From contig OY776119.1 in the NCBI GenBank assembly GCA_963675135.1, forward strand, positions 68,689,727 to 68,753,726: a DNA stretch of 64,000 nucleotides, given 5' to 3'. Positions 9,746-20,459 of the stretch are shown here, in pieces. Under the pieces are notes generated by a model. The model had not been told where the DNA came from. It ran no database searches and worked only from the letters and a program-made list of their open reading frames with translations. A program made the translations under genes and the position numbers. Origin of the DNA: Galeopsis tetrahit. Lineage: Eukaryota > Streptophyta > Magnoliopsida > Lamiales > Lamiaceae. Position 1 is the first letter of the stretch. The number at the start of each line of letters is the position of its first letter.

Positions 9746-10386
9746 TAATAAAATGGGAAATTACTCTAAGGTGCTTTTATCATTATTTTTAATTTTTCAC
9801 ATTCTAGTGCTACTTTTGTTAGGAGCTACTATTACTATTAGAATGCAAAATAACTCATAAGATTACTATTATATTTTTTGATTGAATTTAAAATCTTAGA
9901 CTTTAATATACATTTCATCCGACTTTTATTTCTTCAAAAAATTAAAGATTTGAATTTCTATTTTCTTTCAAAATAAGAGAATTAAACATCACATAATTAA
10001 ACACAAAAAAGATCCGATCCTAATAAAATATGACCGAAATCAAATTTAAACTCGTGAATCATCCTTTTCAAATCTTTTTCAAAATTAAACACCACTTATT
10101 GAAAAAATGGAGGGTGTAATAAACATGGAAGAATACTTGTTCAATGGGATTAATGTTCTCTTACTAACAATACGGTTACGAAAAATTACACTAGAATGAA
10201 AAAAATATACTGTATATATCATTTCAGAAAAAGGAAAAAATGGCAGGCACGCAAATAAAGGAAATTAGTAATAAATCAAATTAATTACATTAATCCTATT
10301 TCTCATTCAATTCGTGATAGCTAATTAATTTCCTACCATAAAACTCAAAAAAATTAATTTCCTACCATTAGTAGGCAATTATGAAT

Positions 10387-10397
10387 TATATATAAAT
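10387..10397 (+). promoter_or_regulatory. TATA box of the defensin-like gene
   Basis: The sequence TATATATAAAT lies about 55-60 bp upstream of the ATG at 10449, a usual distance for a plant core promoter with a short leader. Confidence 0.55.
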
Positions 10398-10448
10398 GGG
10401 GTTGTGTCAATGGCTTCTCCCCACATTTCTATAGAGACTCATATCACA

Positions 10449-10953
10449 ATGGCCAAGCTTGCTTATTCTTTTTTCCTAGTCCTACTTTTTGCATGTCTTA
10501 CCTCAGGTTTGTCTCATGTTTAATATATACATATTATTTTTTTCGGATTTTCTTTAGAAAAGTTAGAATTAAATAATTTATCGAATACAAATTATTTTGG
10601 AATCGAATATTAATATATTGTTTAATCGAGTCTAATACGGTTGTATTCACTTGGATTTGATTCATTTCCGAACAATACCTATAGTTCAACTTAAAGAAAT
10701 ACTTATATTTGACGTCGTTTTCTATATATATATATAATATATATGAAATTGAGGTTCGTATGTTTTTTATGCAGAATATTTGGTGTTTGGAGAGAAGAGA
10801 GCAGTTTGTCATAAAGATGCACCAATCTCATCTTGCTTTAGTGAGACAACATCATGTCCTGAGATTTGCGTAGCGGCGATTCCATTCCCATTGAATTATA
10901 TCAAGAGCACTTGCACCGGTACAACTTGTCATTGTGATTATTACTGTATCTAG
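10449..10953 (+). CDS. Defensin-like (DEFL) secreted cysteine-rich peptide, two exons
   Basis: Exon 1 is 10449-10506 and exon 2 is 10775-10953. The 268-bp intron has GT..AG borders (CAG|GTTTGT, TGCAG|AA) and interrupts codon 20 in phase 1, where plant DEFL genes usually split. The product is 78 residues. A hydrophobic signal peptide (MAKLAYSFFLVLLFACLTS) is followed by a mature part with eight cysteines spaced C-x9-C-x6-C-x3-C-x16-C-x4-C-x1-C-x3-C, ending TCHCDYYCI. The paired CxC near the end and the CxxxC earlier fit the cysteine-stabilised alpha-beta fold of plant DEFLs. A clear TATA box precedes it. The role (antimicrobial, reproductive or signalling) cannot be read from the sequence. The peptide is expected to be secreted. 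Both exons are too short for an ordinary ORF search. Confidence 0.8.
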
Positions 10954-13492
10954 ATGATTAATCTCAATTACACTCATCAATTAATAATATATTTCTCTTT
11001 GATTTAATTAGCTACAATATTATCTATCCCATTTTTATATTCACTTTGTCCTCAATTCTTTCATACATAATTCGTGTACTAAAACAATTTGCGACACGTG
11101 TTAGTGGAATTTATATATAATAAATTAAACATTAAAATTATAAAAAGCTTTTAGGAATTGAATGATAATTAATTTTGAGGCATTTATTACAAAAATAGTA
11201 AATTATATATTTTAAAAAAATATATATATAAATTGATCCTCTTCATTTACAAATTAGAGGAATTGCAAGTCAAATGAGGTAAACGATTCAGAAAATATTA
11301 GATAATGTGTATGGTAGGTTTTGCGGTGCGATTTCCGTGTTTCACATTTCGTATTCCATTGGTATTCCAACTTACTAAATTTTTAACACGTGTCGCTCCT
11401 AATATTACAGGACGTTAATTATTTATTAATATAACACATGTCAATCATCCATATAATAGAATAAGATGAATGGTTTAATTTCGTTACACGATTTTCAAGT
11501 ATATATATAGTGACAATGACGATCCCATTGATCAAGGATGATCTTCTATCGAAAGAGATCTAAAATCTTGGGAAAGAATCTGCAATATAATTTTGCAGGT
11601 TAAAATCGTCCAATACGGGAGAGAAACCCTCGTCTCTATAATATTTTTTAATATAAATGTCTGAAAATATATTTTGCCTTTAGATAGGGGGTGGGTACGT
11701 TAACGTTGGGGTGCAGAACTAATCGAGAGGATGTTCAGGCGAAAAGTTTTAGGCCCACATGCGATGAAGTTAATTCGAAATTGGTAAAAAAAATTGTATT
11801 CGATCTTAGGACTAATTAATTCGAGAGATCAATTTTATCGTTCACTTGCGAAGGTCCCGTTTAAAGTTATAGTTAAGTTTTGTATGAACTGATGACCCCT
11901 TAAAAATTATTTACACTCAAAAATTAAAAATTATTTACACTCAAAAGGGGGACCTAGTATTGGGAAATAGAGTACAACTATACCCCAAATTCAAAATTTT
12001 TTTTTGTGTATGTATTTTGTATGTGGTTATTGTGTGCCTTATTGGATGAGTTGAGAATGTGGTTTACATTTTGTTACTAAGTTACTATAAATTTCTCTCT
12101 TTTAATGAGTGTCGACCACAGTACGTTTATCCCTTTTTATCCTCGATTACTGATAAAATAAAATTATTTTTATTAAAAAGTGCAAGTGAATATAAGTAAA
12201 AAATGTAAATCATTGTAATGTGGTGTGGGCCTAAATCATTGTAATGACTACTGAGTGCACAGTAGTCATACTCTGATACTCCTTTACAAATATATAGCTC
12301 AAATTGAAAATTAGATTAAATAAATGGGGGTGTTTGATTTAAATAAATACACAATTATACATGCAAGTAAATATTTTCATAAATAATACTCCCTCCTATT
12401 CCTTCCTTAAAATAAAATAAAATAAATACTCCCTCCTATTCCTAATAGGCAAAAATTTATATGCAATATTGAATACATGCAATATTAACTAATTAAAGTA
12501 AATTAGACCAAAATTCGTAGGCCAACGCGGGTCAACCTTAATTATAATATTTATTTTCACTCTAAAATATTATCTTACTACATGACCAAAATTATGTTAC
12601 TACAAGATCTAAATTTTGTCACTACAAGCCAAAAGTGTATTATTGCAAGTCAAAATATATTCTGCACACTTATTTTTTTTGGGCAAAATTACTAAAATAA
12701 TTTGACTTATTCGGCTACTACAAAACCAAAATTTTATCACTACAAGGTCAAAAGTGTATTACTACATGTTCAAAAATACTCTAAACACTTAATTTTTTTG
12801 TGAATTTAATTGTCAGAATGTTTTGACATGTAGTATTAAATTGTTTGCCTCGTAGTAACAATATTTTGGTCATGTGGTAAACACCTGTTTGCAACCCGCG
12901 AATTTTCTGGACAACTCGGATCTAGGCTTCTAACCCGCGAATTTTTTGAAATTGACTTAATTAGTTAATTTAACTTTTGAGCTTAGTATTTTGACTTGAC
13001 TAATTGGGATGGAATGCATGTATACAATATTTCACATAAAACTAGCCCATACTATGAGGTTTAATTGGACCTTTTGTTTTTTATTTTTTACAAACTATAT
13101 AATGTCTTGCACTTTTCAATGTAAATTGAATGTATTTATTTTAAATTTATCCTTAGCATCAATAAATAGTTAGATAAATGTGTTGTTCTTTTGAGAGGAT
13201 TTTTTTTTTTTTTTTTGTCTTATAAGTTTAGGATATGTAAGACATTGCAAACTAAATCATTTCAATTTCAATTTTACAAAATACGTTATTTATATTTTAA
13301 TTTAGTCCTTTTATTATTCAATTTTAATCGATCCTTTATCTTTGGAAATAATTAAAATTAATTAAAATAATTTAAAAAAAATCATGACTCAAACTTAAAT
13401 AATTTATTCAAATAACATTAGGCCTGCATGCTGCAGTCCAATTTTAATTGACAACGTATTTATGGAACAAAAATATATATTTTTTTAAATTT
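10954..13492. other. AT-rich spacer with possible Stowaway-like sequence
   Basis: No gene is recognised. Two TACTCCCTCCTATTCC termini (12389 and 12432 regions) are typical of Stowaway MITE ends. The reverse-complement end near 13000-13020 (ggatggaatgcatgta) matches only partly. Between them, 'ttactacaag..caaaa' recurs four or five times. A T-run lies at 13200-13217. A hairpin-like 'gactactgagtgcacagtagtc' sits at about 12248-12269. Confidence 0.4.
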
Positions 13493-13497
13493 CAGAT

Positions 13498-14247
13498 TGA
13501 TGCGTCGAAAAAGAACGCCTTCGGATATCGATCGTTCTCTTGCGAGCACTATCAATCACGAGTCCAATCTCTAGTTGAATCCTTGGCAATCTTCAAGTAA
13601 ATCTCCTCGGGAATCTGATAATAATCTGCAAAAGTACGCCGGAGGGGGGCTCCGGCGTAGAAGCTCCGACGCTCAAGTCAGATTCGATCGTAGGCGAAAT
13701 CAAAGAGGAATTCCCCTGTATATCTAGGGAATTTCCGGCGAATATAATGAAGTTTCTCTTCAAATCAGTGTATAATTTTTATGAAAGTGCGTATCGTATG
13801 TAAAAATGTATGTATCGTAATCCAAAACTTACCTGATAATGTAAAATGATCGGCTTATATACCTGGCCCCTTCTCTCGGGGGAGAAGGGGACTTATTCTC
13901 CCTATATTCTTGGTCCATTCCTCAGAATCCGGCTCCCCAGCCCATGAAGACTTGGTTTTTGAGCATATCCTCCCCTATCCTCGTGGGTTTGACCCACTCA
14001 TTTGACTTGGCCAAGAAAGATGGACTATTCGCTCCATATTTAGGTCGAGTCCCTTCAGGGCCAAGGGTTATTAACCTTTCTAAATATGGGCCAAAGGCCC
14101 AGTCACCCTGATTTCTCTCATTTCCCTACTCAAGCCCAGGGGTGTATTAACCCTGTTTCTTCGGTATATTGATATAATCATGACTATCGTAATTTATCCC
14201 GTTTCCACGTGTCGACTTCTCGGAGAGCGACATATTTATCTACATCA
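13498..14247 (-). repeat. 3' LTR of the Gypsy element
   Basis: The LTR is 750 bp, begins TGATGCGTCG and ends CTACATCA on the plus strand. It has the same length as the 5' LTR, with about ten substitutions and no indel seen. Confidence 0.93.
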
Positions 14248-14263
14248 ACCAATCCCCCCTACT
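14248..14263 (-). other. Polypurine tract
   Basis: The minus strand reads GAGTAGGGGGGATTGGT immediately before the 3' LTR. This is the expected plus-strand priming site of an LTR retrotransposon. Confidence 0.75.
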
Positions 14264-14768
14264 CTCATAAAAGGAATAATTTTTAGGAGAGTAGGAAAAT
14301 ATTAACATTGAGGTAAATACCAAAGAAATATTTCATTCCTAAAATTTAAAATACCCTCCGAAGTATTTTATTGATTTGACTCCCTTCGCAATAATTAACT
14401 CTGGAAGGCCTCAGGTCTTTTGCACTTCCACACGCAACCTTGCCCTTGAAAACCATAGCCACGCGTTCATTCCTAATCCAACATCAGGCCGCCCTTTTCA
14501 GTTTACGCGCTTTTCGATTGGGGTGATATTAATTCTCCTCTATCTTCTCCCTTCTCTTTCCTCCGCTTAATCATTTCAAAACCCCTTTTCTTTCCACCAA
14601 AAACCCTTCTTTCTTTCATTTCAAACTTATCTAATTTCCATCTTCATCTCCACCTCTGCGATTCTAACTTCTTTGTGCACGTCCAGCGGCCGTTCCATCA
14701 TCACTCTTAAAACCGACTTTGCTCCAGGTATCTATTCCTTCCTTTCCTCTCTCATTTACAATATCCTC

Positions 14769-16847
14769 ATGTCATCCTCTTCAGACTCCATTTCCATGGA
14801 GAGTTCAACTTCCAACTCACTTCCCATATTTCCCATAACCGACCGAGCTTTGGAGGATAAAATTTCTGGGCCCTCAATTCTTATTCCTGAGCGCGTTGCC
14901 GCTTTTCTTCGTTCAGGGATCTTCCCCGCCGATTATTCCGTTAGGGCTGCACATAAGAGAGAGCGCCCTAATTTTCCAGGTCATAATACCTTAACCTTTT
15001 GGGAGGCTCAACTAAAAGCGGGCCTCCGTTTCCCCATCCATCCTTATCTCTGTGAAATTTCCAATTATCTCCGCATACCTTTGAACCAATTTACTCCCAA
15101 TGCCAAACGCGCAATGTTAGGCTTTTATATTCTGATGAGGGGAAATGGTGGGGATCCCTCAGCTCAACTATTTTTAACCCAGTATGTATGCAAGTTTTCG
15201 GACGGGTTCTTTTATGCTAGTGGTCGCACCTCCCGGACCGGTAAGTTCATGGAAAAGCTCCATGAAGGGGTCCAGGATTGGAAAGACTACTATTTCTTTG
15301 TTACAAATCCTCTTCCTTGGGATTTCCTCATGAGGGGTGGATTTATGAAAATCCTGGGGTGCCACGTCCTCCTCTTTCCGTTTGTTCCTCCCTAAACCTG
15401 GATGTGATGAACCATTTAAACGATCATGTCTCCGTCCATGGCTTTTTTGATGTAATGGGTATCTGTAAAAATCCTAGAGCCCTTTCTCATTTCGGTTTTG
15501 GTCGCCCTGATTACCCTTTAGGTCCCGATGATGGTAATACCATTTCTCCTCTCCTGGTATTGTACTCAAGACCTTAACCCGTTATACTCATTAATGTCGT
15601 TTCATATTTCTTTGTACAGCTATGAGTTGGTTAACTCAGATTTCGCGTGATGCTGCCCCTCTCTCAATGGTTAATAGGTCTCCGGCGCCCGAAAGTTCCT
15701 CGAAGGCTCAAATTCCTCCTTCCCCAGTGGAACCTGCTACTGGGTCTATTGCTAAGCGTACCCGTTCCTCTACCGAAAAAGCCATGGTTTCTACGTTGCC
15801 TCCTGTCTCCGATGCTTCCAAGAAGAAGAAGTCCAAGACCAAATCCTCTCTGCCTAATGTCGCTTCCGATGCTCCAGATGAGATTAATGTTGACCATCTC
15901 CTGGCTTTTATAGAGCGTTACACTCCGGCTCCTGCCACTGAGGCCCTCAATGCTCTGTCCTTCGGAGAGCGGGTTGTGCATGCCGCCCACAGCTTTACCC
16001 AGGTATTCTCTTCGTGTAAATGCATTTCTAAGTAATTCTAATAAGAAAGAGTATGCTTGTCTTACTTCTTTAGATGATTCATTGTGTAGTTTGGTCTCCT
16101 GTTCTCCAATGTGTCTGAACGAGCCCTTCAGTCCCTTCAGCTGGTGGATGACCTCCACAGCCAGGTAGAGTTGGAGAAGGTGAGGAAGGATATTCTCGAA
16201 TCAGAATTACATGACGCTAATCAGAGGTATAAAGTACTCCAAACAACACTTTCGGGGGAGATCTCTTTGCTGAAGAAAGAGTTTGGTAAACGGGTGGAAC
16301 AGCTGGAGGTTACCCTTCCTCAGGCTGGTATGAAATTGTGTATAGATTCCCTGTTTACCTCTACCGCAGGTCAAAAATTTCTAGGTACCTTGCATCAGGA
16401 GTGGCTGGAGGCCTTTCTTCAGAGTAGCAGCTTTTTGGGGGCGATGGGTGCATATATCCCTCATTTTATTGATCATGGATTTTCCAACGCTGTAGCGGAA
16501 CATTCTGCTCCTGGGTTTAACGGTCAATATACTCGTGTCCTCCGGTTAGAAGAATTGGACACTCCCCCCAAGTTCCCTGGAGATGCTAAAGAAGACATCC
16601 ATACTCCCTGGTGGTTACCTGGGATGAGAAGGCGATCCTGGAGTTGAAGGATGCTGCCCTGAAATTGGATGATCTTGCACCGGTAAAGGATATGGCTTTC
16701 CCTGTCCATGTGGACAACCCAACTCCAGTGGCTACTGTGGCAGCGGGTGCTCTAATGGAGAAGGCAGAGGGAGGCGATTCCAGTGGGCGAGCGGAGGAGG
16801 CAGGAGAAGGTTCCGAGGGGAAGAATGATGTTCCCCTCTCTTCATAA
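14769..16847 (+). pseudogene. Antisense extra ORF of the Gypsy element (putative 'gypsy-type transposase' domain), spliced
   Basis: It runs opposite to gag-pol. ATG at 14769 (MSSSSDSISMES) opens a domain of about 210 residues (SILIPERVAAFLRSGIFPAD, RFPIHPYLCEISNYLRI, FTPNAKRAMLGFYIL, SRTGKFMEKLHEGVQDWKDYYFF). It resembles the plant family annotated as 'putative gypsy type transposon', known as an extra ORF in Tat-branch elements. A serine/lysine-rich linker (15622-16002) ends at a GT donor. An intron (16003-16089) is followed by a coiled-coil-like part (LVDDLHSQVELEKVRKDIL) and an acidic C-terminus ending at 16847. A second intron at about 15557-15619 is likely. One-base losses in homopolymers break the frame at 15348-15351 and 16606-16608. 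Upstream, CAG|GTATCT at 14727 may be a 5'-UTR donor. Function is unknown. Confidence 0.65.
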
Positions 16848-17280
16848 CTTTAATTCCTTGATAACACTTTGGTACTTTTAAAACACTTTTTGTTTTGTTA
16901 AGGTCTCTAAAGCCCTTTTTGGTATTTTCTGGAGACTCCACACTCCGGGGTTTTTCTGTGGAGGGCTTAGGCATGGTGCCTTAAGTCTTGAATATTTCTG
17001 CTTTTCTTCCGCTTAATATCGTACCTGCACATTTATCACTTGGCATGCATATATATATATATATATCTGACTCTATTATTAGATGTGTAACGTAATATCC
17101 TTCCTGCTTATGAATCTAGCATGTTTTCAGCGTTTTCTTGACACGTAAAGGCTCTAAAGCTCCTAGAAGAACCTTAATGAGGAGATAGGGTTTATATCCA
17201 TGTACTTACTTGGTGATTTGATAATGCTTCTAGTCTCTCTTAATACTAGAGTTTTTAGGGATTATATTCTCTCTTAGGTT

Positions 17281-18013
17281 GTTTATACTCGTAAGAGTTG
17301 GTTTATACTCGTGAAAGTTAGTTTATACTCGTAAGAGTTGGTTTATACTCGTGAGAGTTAGTTTATACTCGTAAGAGTTAGTTTATACTCGTAAGAGTTA
17401 GTTTATACTCGTAAGAGTTTGTTTATACTCGTAAGAGTTTGTTTATACTCGTAAGAGTTAGTTTATACTCGTAAGAGTTAGTTTATACTCGTAAGAGTTT
17501 GTTTATACTCGTAAGAGTTGTTTATACTCGTAAGAGTTAGTTTATACTCGTAAGAGTTAGTTTATACTCGTAAGAGTTGTTTATACTCGTAAGAGTTAGT
17601 TTATACTCGTAAGAGTTTGTTTATACTCGTAAGAGTTAGTTTATACTCGTAAGAGTTTGTTTATACTCGTAAGAGTTAGTTTATACTCGTAAGAGTTGTT
17701 TATACTCGTAAGAGTTTGTTTATACTCGTAAGAGTTAGTTTATACTCGTAAGAGTTAGTTTATACTCGTAAGAGTTTGTTTATACTCGTAAGAGTTTGTT
17801 TATACTCGTAAGAGTTGTTTATACTCGTAAGAGTTTGTTTATACTCGTAAGAGTTTGTTTATACTCGTAAGAGTTGTTTATACTCGTAAGAGTTATTTAT
17901 ACTCGTAAGAGTTTGTTTATACTCGTAAGAGTTTGTTTATACTCGTAAGAGTTTGTTTATACTCGTAAGAGTTGTTTATACTCGTAAGAGTTTGTTTATA
18001 CTCGTAAGAGTTT
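17281..18013. repeat. Minisatellite, 37 copies of a ~20-bp unit
   Basis: The unit is GTTTATACTCGTAAGAGTT plus 0-1 base (A, G or T), giving a mixture of 19- and 20-bp periods. I count 37 TATACTCG cores. The first four copies carry variants (gtgaaag, gtgagag); the rest are nearly uniform, so the array was homogenised recently. Each unit holds a small inverted repeat, ACTCgtaaGAGT. It lies between pol and the antisense ORF, in the 3' untranslated part of the Gypsy element. Confidence 0.95.
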
Positions 18014-18581
18014 TGAGAGTCGCTAGGGATAGGGTTTATCGACGAGTTAATCATGTATTCCGCTACTGTACCCCCTACTCCCCCTAGCTTTAGAGGCTAT
18101 CGTGAATAGAAACTTTAGGAATTTTTCCTAGGTATTCTCTATTCGGGCATGTATGAATTGGTGTAAATTTCTCTATCTTGCAATGTCTTTATCATGTTAT
18201 GTTTCAGTTTCCAAAACATATTCGTTATTTCAGCACTCATTATGCAGGCCCTCAACAGTTATCTTAACACGGTATTAACATATGAGAAACATTTCATCAT
18301 AAAATTAGCACATAAGAGTCATCTCATCACAATATTAACATACATTTAGGGAAATTGCTGAAATTTTATCAAAACCGATGCTCCATTGATCAAAAATGTT
18401 TATCAACATAGGCAAATAAGGGGAACCTATGCCGGCCTCATTAAAAACCTCTCCGTGGTAAAACCCCAAAGGGAAACCCACGTAGAGGGAAAAAGAGTGT
18501 CGGTGAAGCAATTATTCGAATAAGAGGTAAACGTTCAAAATTGTTCATAAAGAAAAAGGAAGTAGGGGAATAACACCTTCC
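18014..18581. other. Gypsy 3' untranslated segment
   Basis: Non-coding sequence lies between the minisatellite and the pol stop codon. It includes the block ccggcctcattaaaaacc...ggtaaaacccc (18433-18468). No ORF. Confidence 0.5.
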
Positions 18582-20459
18582 TCAAACATATAATCTCTTC
18601 AAGTGGCACACGTTCCATGGCCTTAGTATCTCTTTCCCGATCATGTCTTGGAGCTTGTATGCTCCGCCTTTTAGTACCTGTATTACCCTGTACGGACCTT
18701 CCCAATTGGGTTCCAGCTTCCCCGTGTTCTTCAAAGCATCTGCTCTCCGAAGGACTAAATCTCCCACTTTAAAGGAGCGAGGGATCACTTTACGATCATA
18801 TGCTGCCTTGATCCGACTCTTGTACCTTTTTGCTTTTAATCTCACCATCTCCCTTTCTTCATCTATCTGGTCCAGCGCCTCCCTCATCAACTCTTCATTT
18901 CTTTCTTCTTCAAAATAGGTGATCCGGTGCGATTTGAGTCTAGCTTCAGGGGGTATCACTGCCGCTGCTCCATATACTAAGTAGAAGGGAGATTCGCCTG
19001 TAGCTGTCTTGGGGCTGGTTCTGTAGGACCAGAGGACGTTGTCCAACTCCTTCACCCATTTTCCTCCTACCTCTTCCAATCGTGTTCGAATACCATCCAC
19101 TAGGATTCTGTTTGTAACCTCCACCTGCCCATTAGCTTGTGGATGGGCTACTGAAGTAAACCTCTGTGTAATGTTCCACCTTTCGCACCACCTCCTTACT
19201 TTCTCTCCATTGAACTGCGTTCCGTTGTCGGAGACCAAGATCCTGGGTATTCCAAACCTGCAACAAATATGTCTAGCAAGGAAAAGAATTATATTATCTT
19301 CTTCGATTTTGGCCAAGGGCACGACCTCTACCCATTTACTGAAATAATCCACGGCTACGATCAGAAATTTTCTCCCTCCTGGTGCCAAGGGGAAGGGTCC
19401 CACCAGATCGATTCCCCATTTGGCGAAGGGACAGGGCGAGTACATAGCCCCCATTTCTTCTGCAGGTATTCGTATCAAGGGTCCATTCTTCTGACACTTC
19501 TCACATTTCTTCACATACTCTCTAGCATCTCTGATTATGTTAGGCCAGTAAAAACCTGCCCTAAATACTTTCTTCACCATGGTCTGGTACCCTTCATGGC
19601 TGGATGCGCAACCTTCATGGATGTCTTTGATCACTAGCTCTGCTTCTCTTCTCGAAAGACATTTCAAATAAGGTTGAGTGAAGGACCTCTTGTACAATTG
19701 ACCTCCTAGGATGCAATACTTCCTTCTCCAAGCCTTTGCTTCTTTGGACATTGGGGCTACTGGACCCCTGTTCAATTCTTCCCATATTTCTTTCCTCCAA
19801 TCATCCCCTGCTGTTATCTCTCCGATCAGGGTTTCCGTAGCTACTTGATCTGCCACCAACAGAGTTACCTTTCCGTCTCCCTCGAATTCACTGGAACTAG
19901 CCAGTTTAGACAGTCCACCTGCTTTCATATTCTCTTCTCTTGGTACCTGTACCACTTCAAAAGTATGGAATTTGTTTTTTAACTTCTTTACCTCTTCTAG
20001 GTAGGTGATCATTCTCTCATCTTTGGCGAGGTACTCCCCCCTGACCTGCTGTACTATCAGCTGCGAATCGGAGTACAGGGTGACCTTCTGTGCCCCTAAC
20101 TCTGCGGCCATGCTAGCTCCTCTAATCAGGGCCTCGTACTCTACACCATTGTTTGAGGTTGAAAATCGGAATTTGACAGCCACCTGCACTTCTTGACCCT
20201 CAGGGTCGATCAGTAATATCCCTGCTCCACATCCCAAGGCGGATGCTGAGCCATCCACATATACCTTCCATCCTTGTTCTTCTTCCACTCTGGTAGACTC
20301 TTGAATAAAATCTGCTAGGGCTTGAGCCTTGATGGCTCTCCTTGGTTCATAGTCTATATCATACTCCTGCAATTCCACTGCCCACCTGACCATTCTTCCT
20401 GATAAATCTGCTCTCCCCAGTGTTTGCTTCAGAGGGAAATTAGTTCGCACCATAACTTT
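18582..20459 (-). pseudogene. Gypsy pol, distal part: second RNase H and integrase
   Basis: The frame is open for 623 codons and continues the gag-pol frame across a one-base loss at 20457-20459. In order: end of the first RNase H (VRTNFPLKQTL, ALADFIQE); a second, archaeal-type RNase H (about residues 60-195: YVDGSASALGCGAGI, NNGVEYEALI, YSDSQLIVQQV); the integrase zinc finger (H..H..CEKCQK, about 275-325); the integrase core with D (WGIDLVGPFP), D (SDNGTQFN) and E (ANGQVEVTNR); and a C-terminal GPYRV-type tail, ending LRPWNVCHLKRLYV. Two RNase H domains in a row mark the Tat branch. No premature stop codon occurs in this part. Confidence 0.88.

Noticed and set aside
11500..11700. A non-coding RNA or second small peptide gene downstream of the defensin-like gene
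   Set aside because: No signal peptide, cysteine pattern, splice pair or stable fold could be made out by eye.
12389..13020. A full Stowaway MITE
   Set aside because: The left terminus is good but the right end matches at only about 13 of 20 bases; kept as a remark under the spacer.
17281..18013. Regular short repeats that might be read as a CRISPR-like array
   Set aside because: There are no unique spacers; the units are directly adjacent with only 0-1 extra base, and the array lies within a plant retrotransposon.
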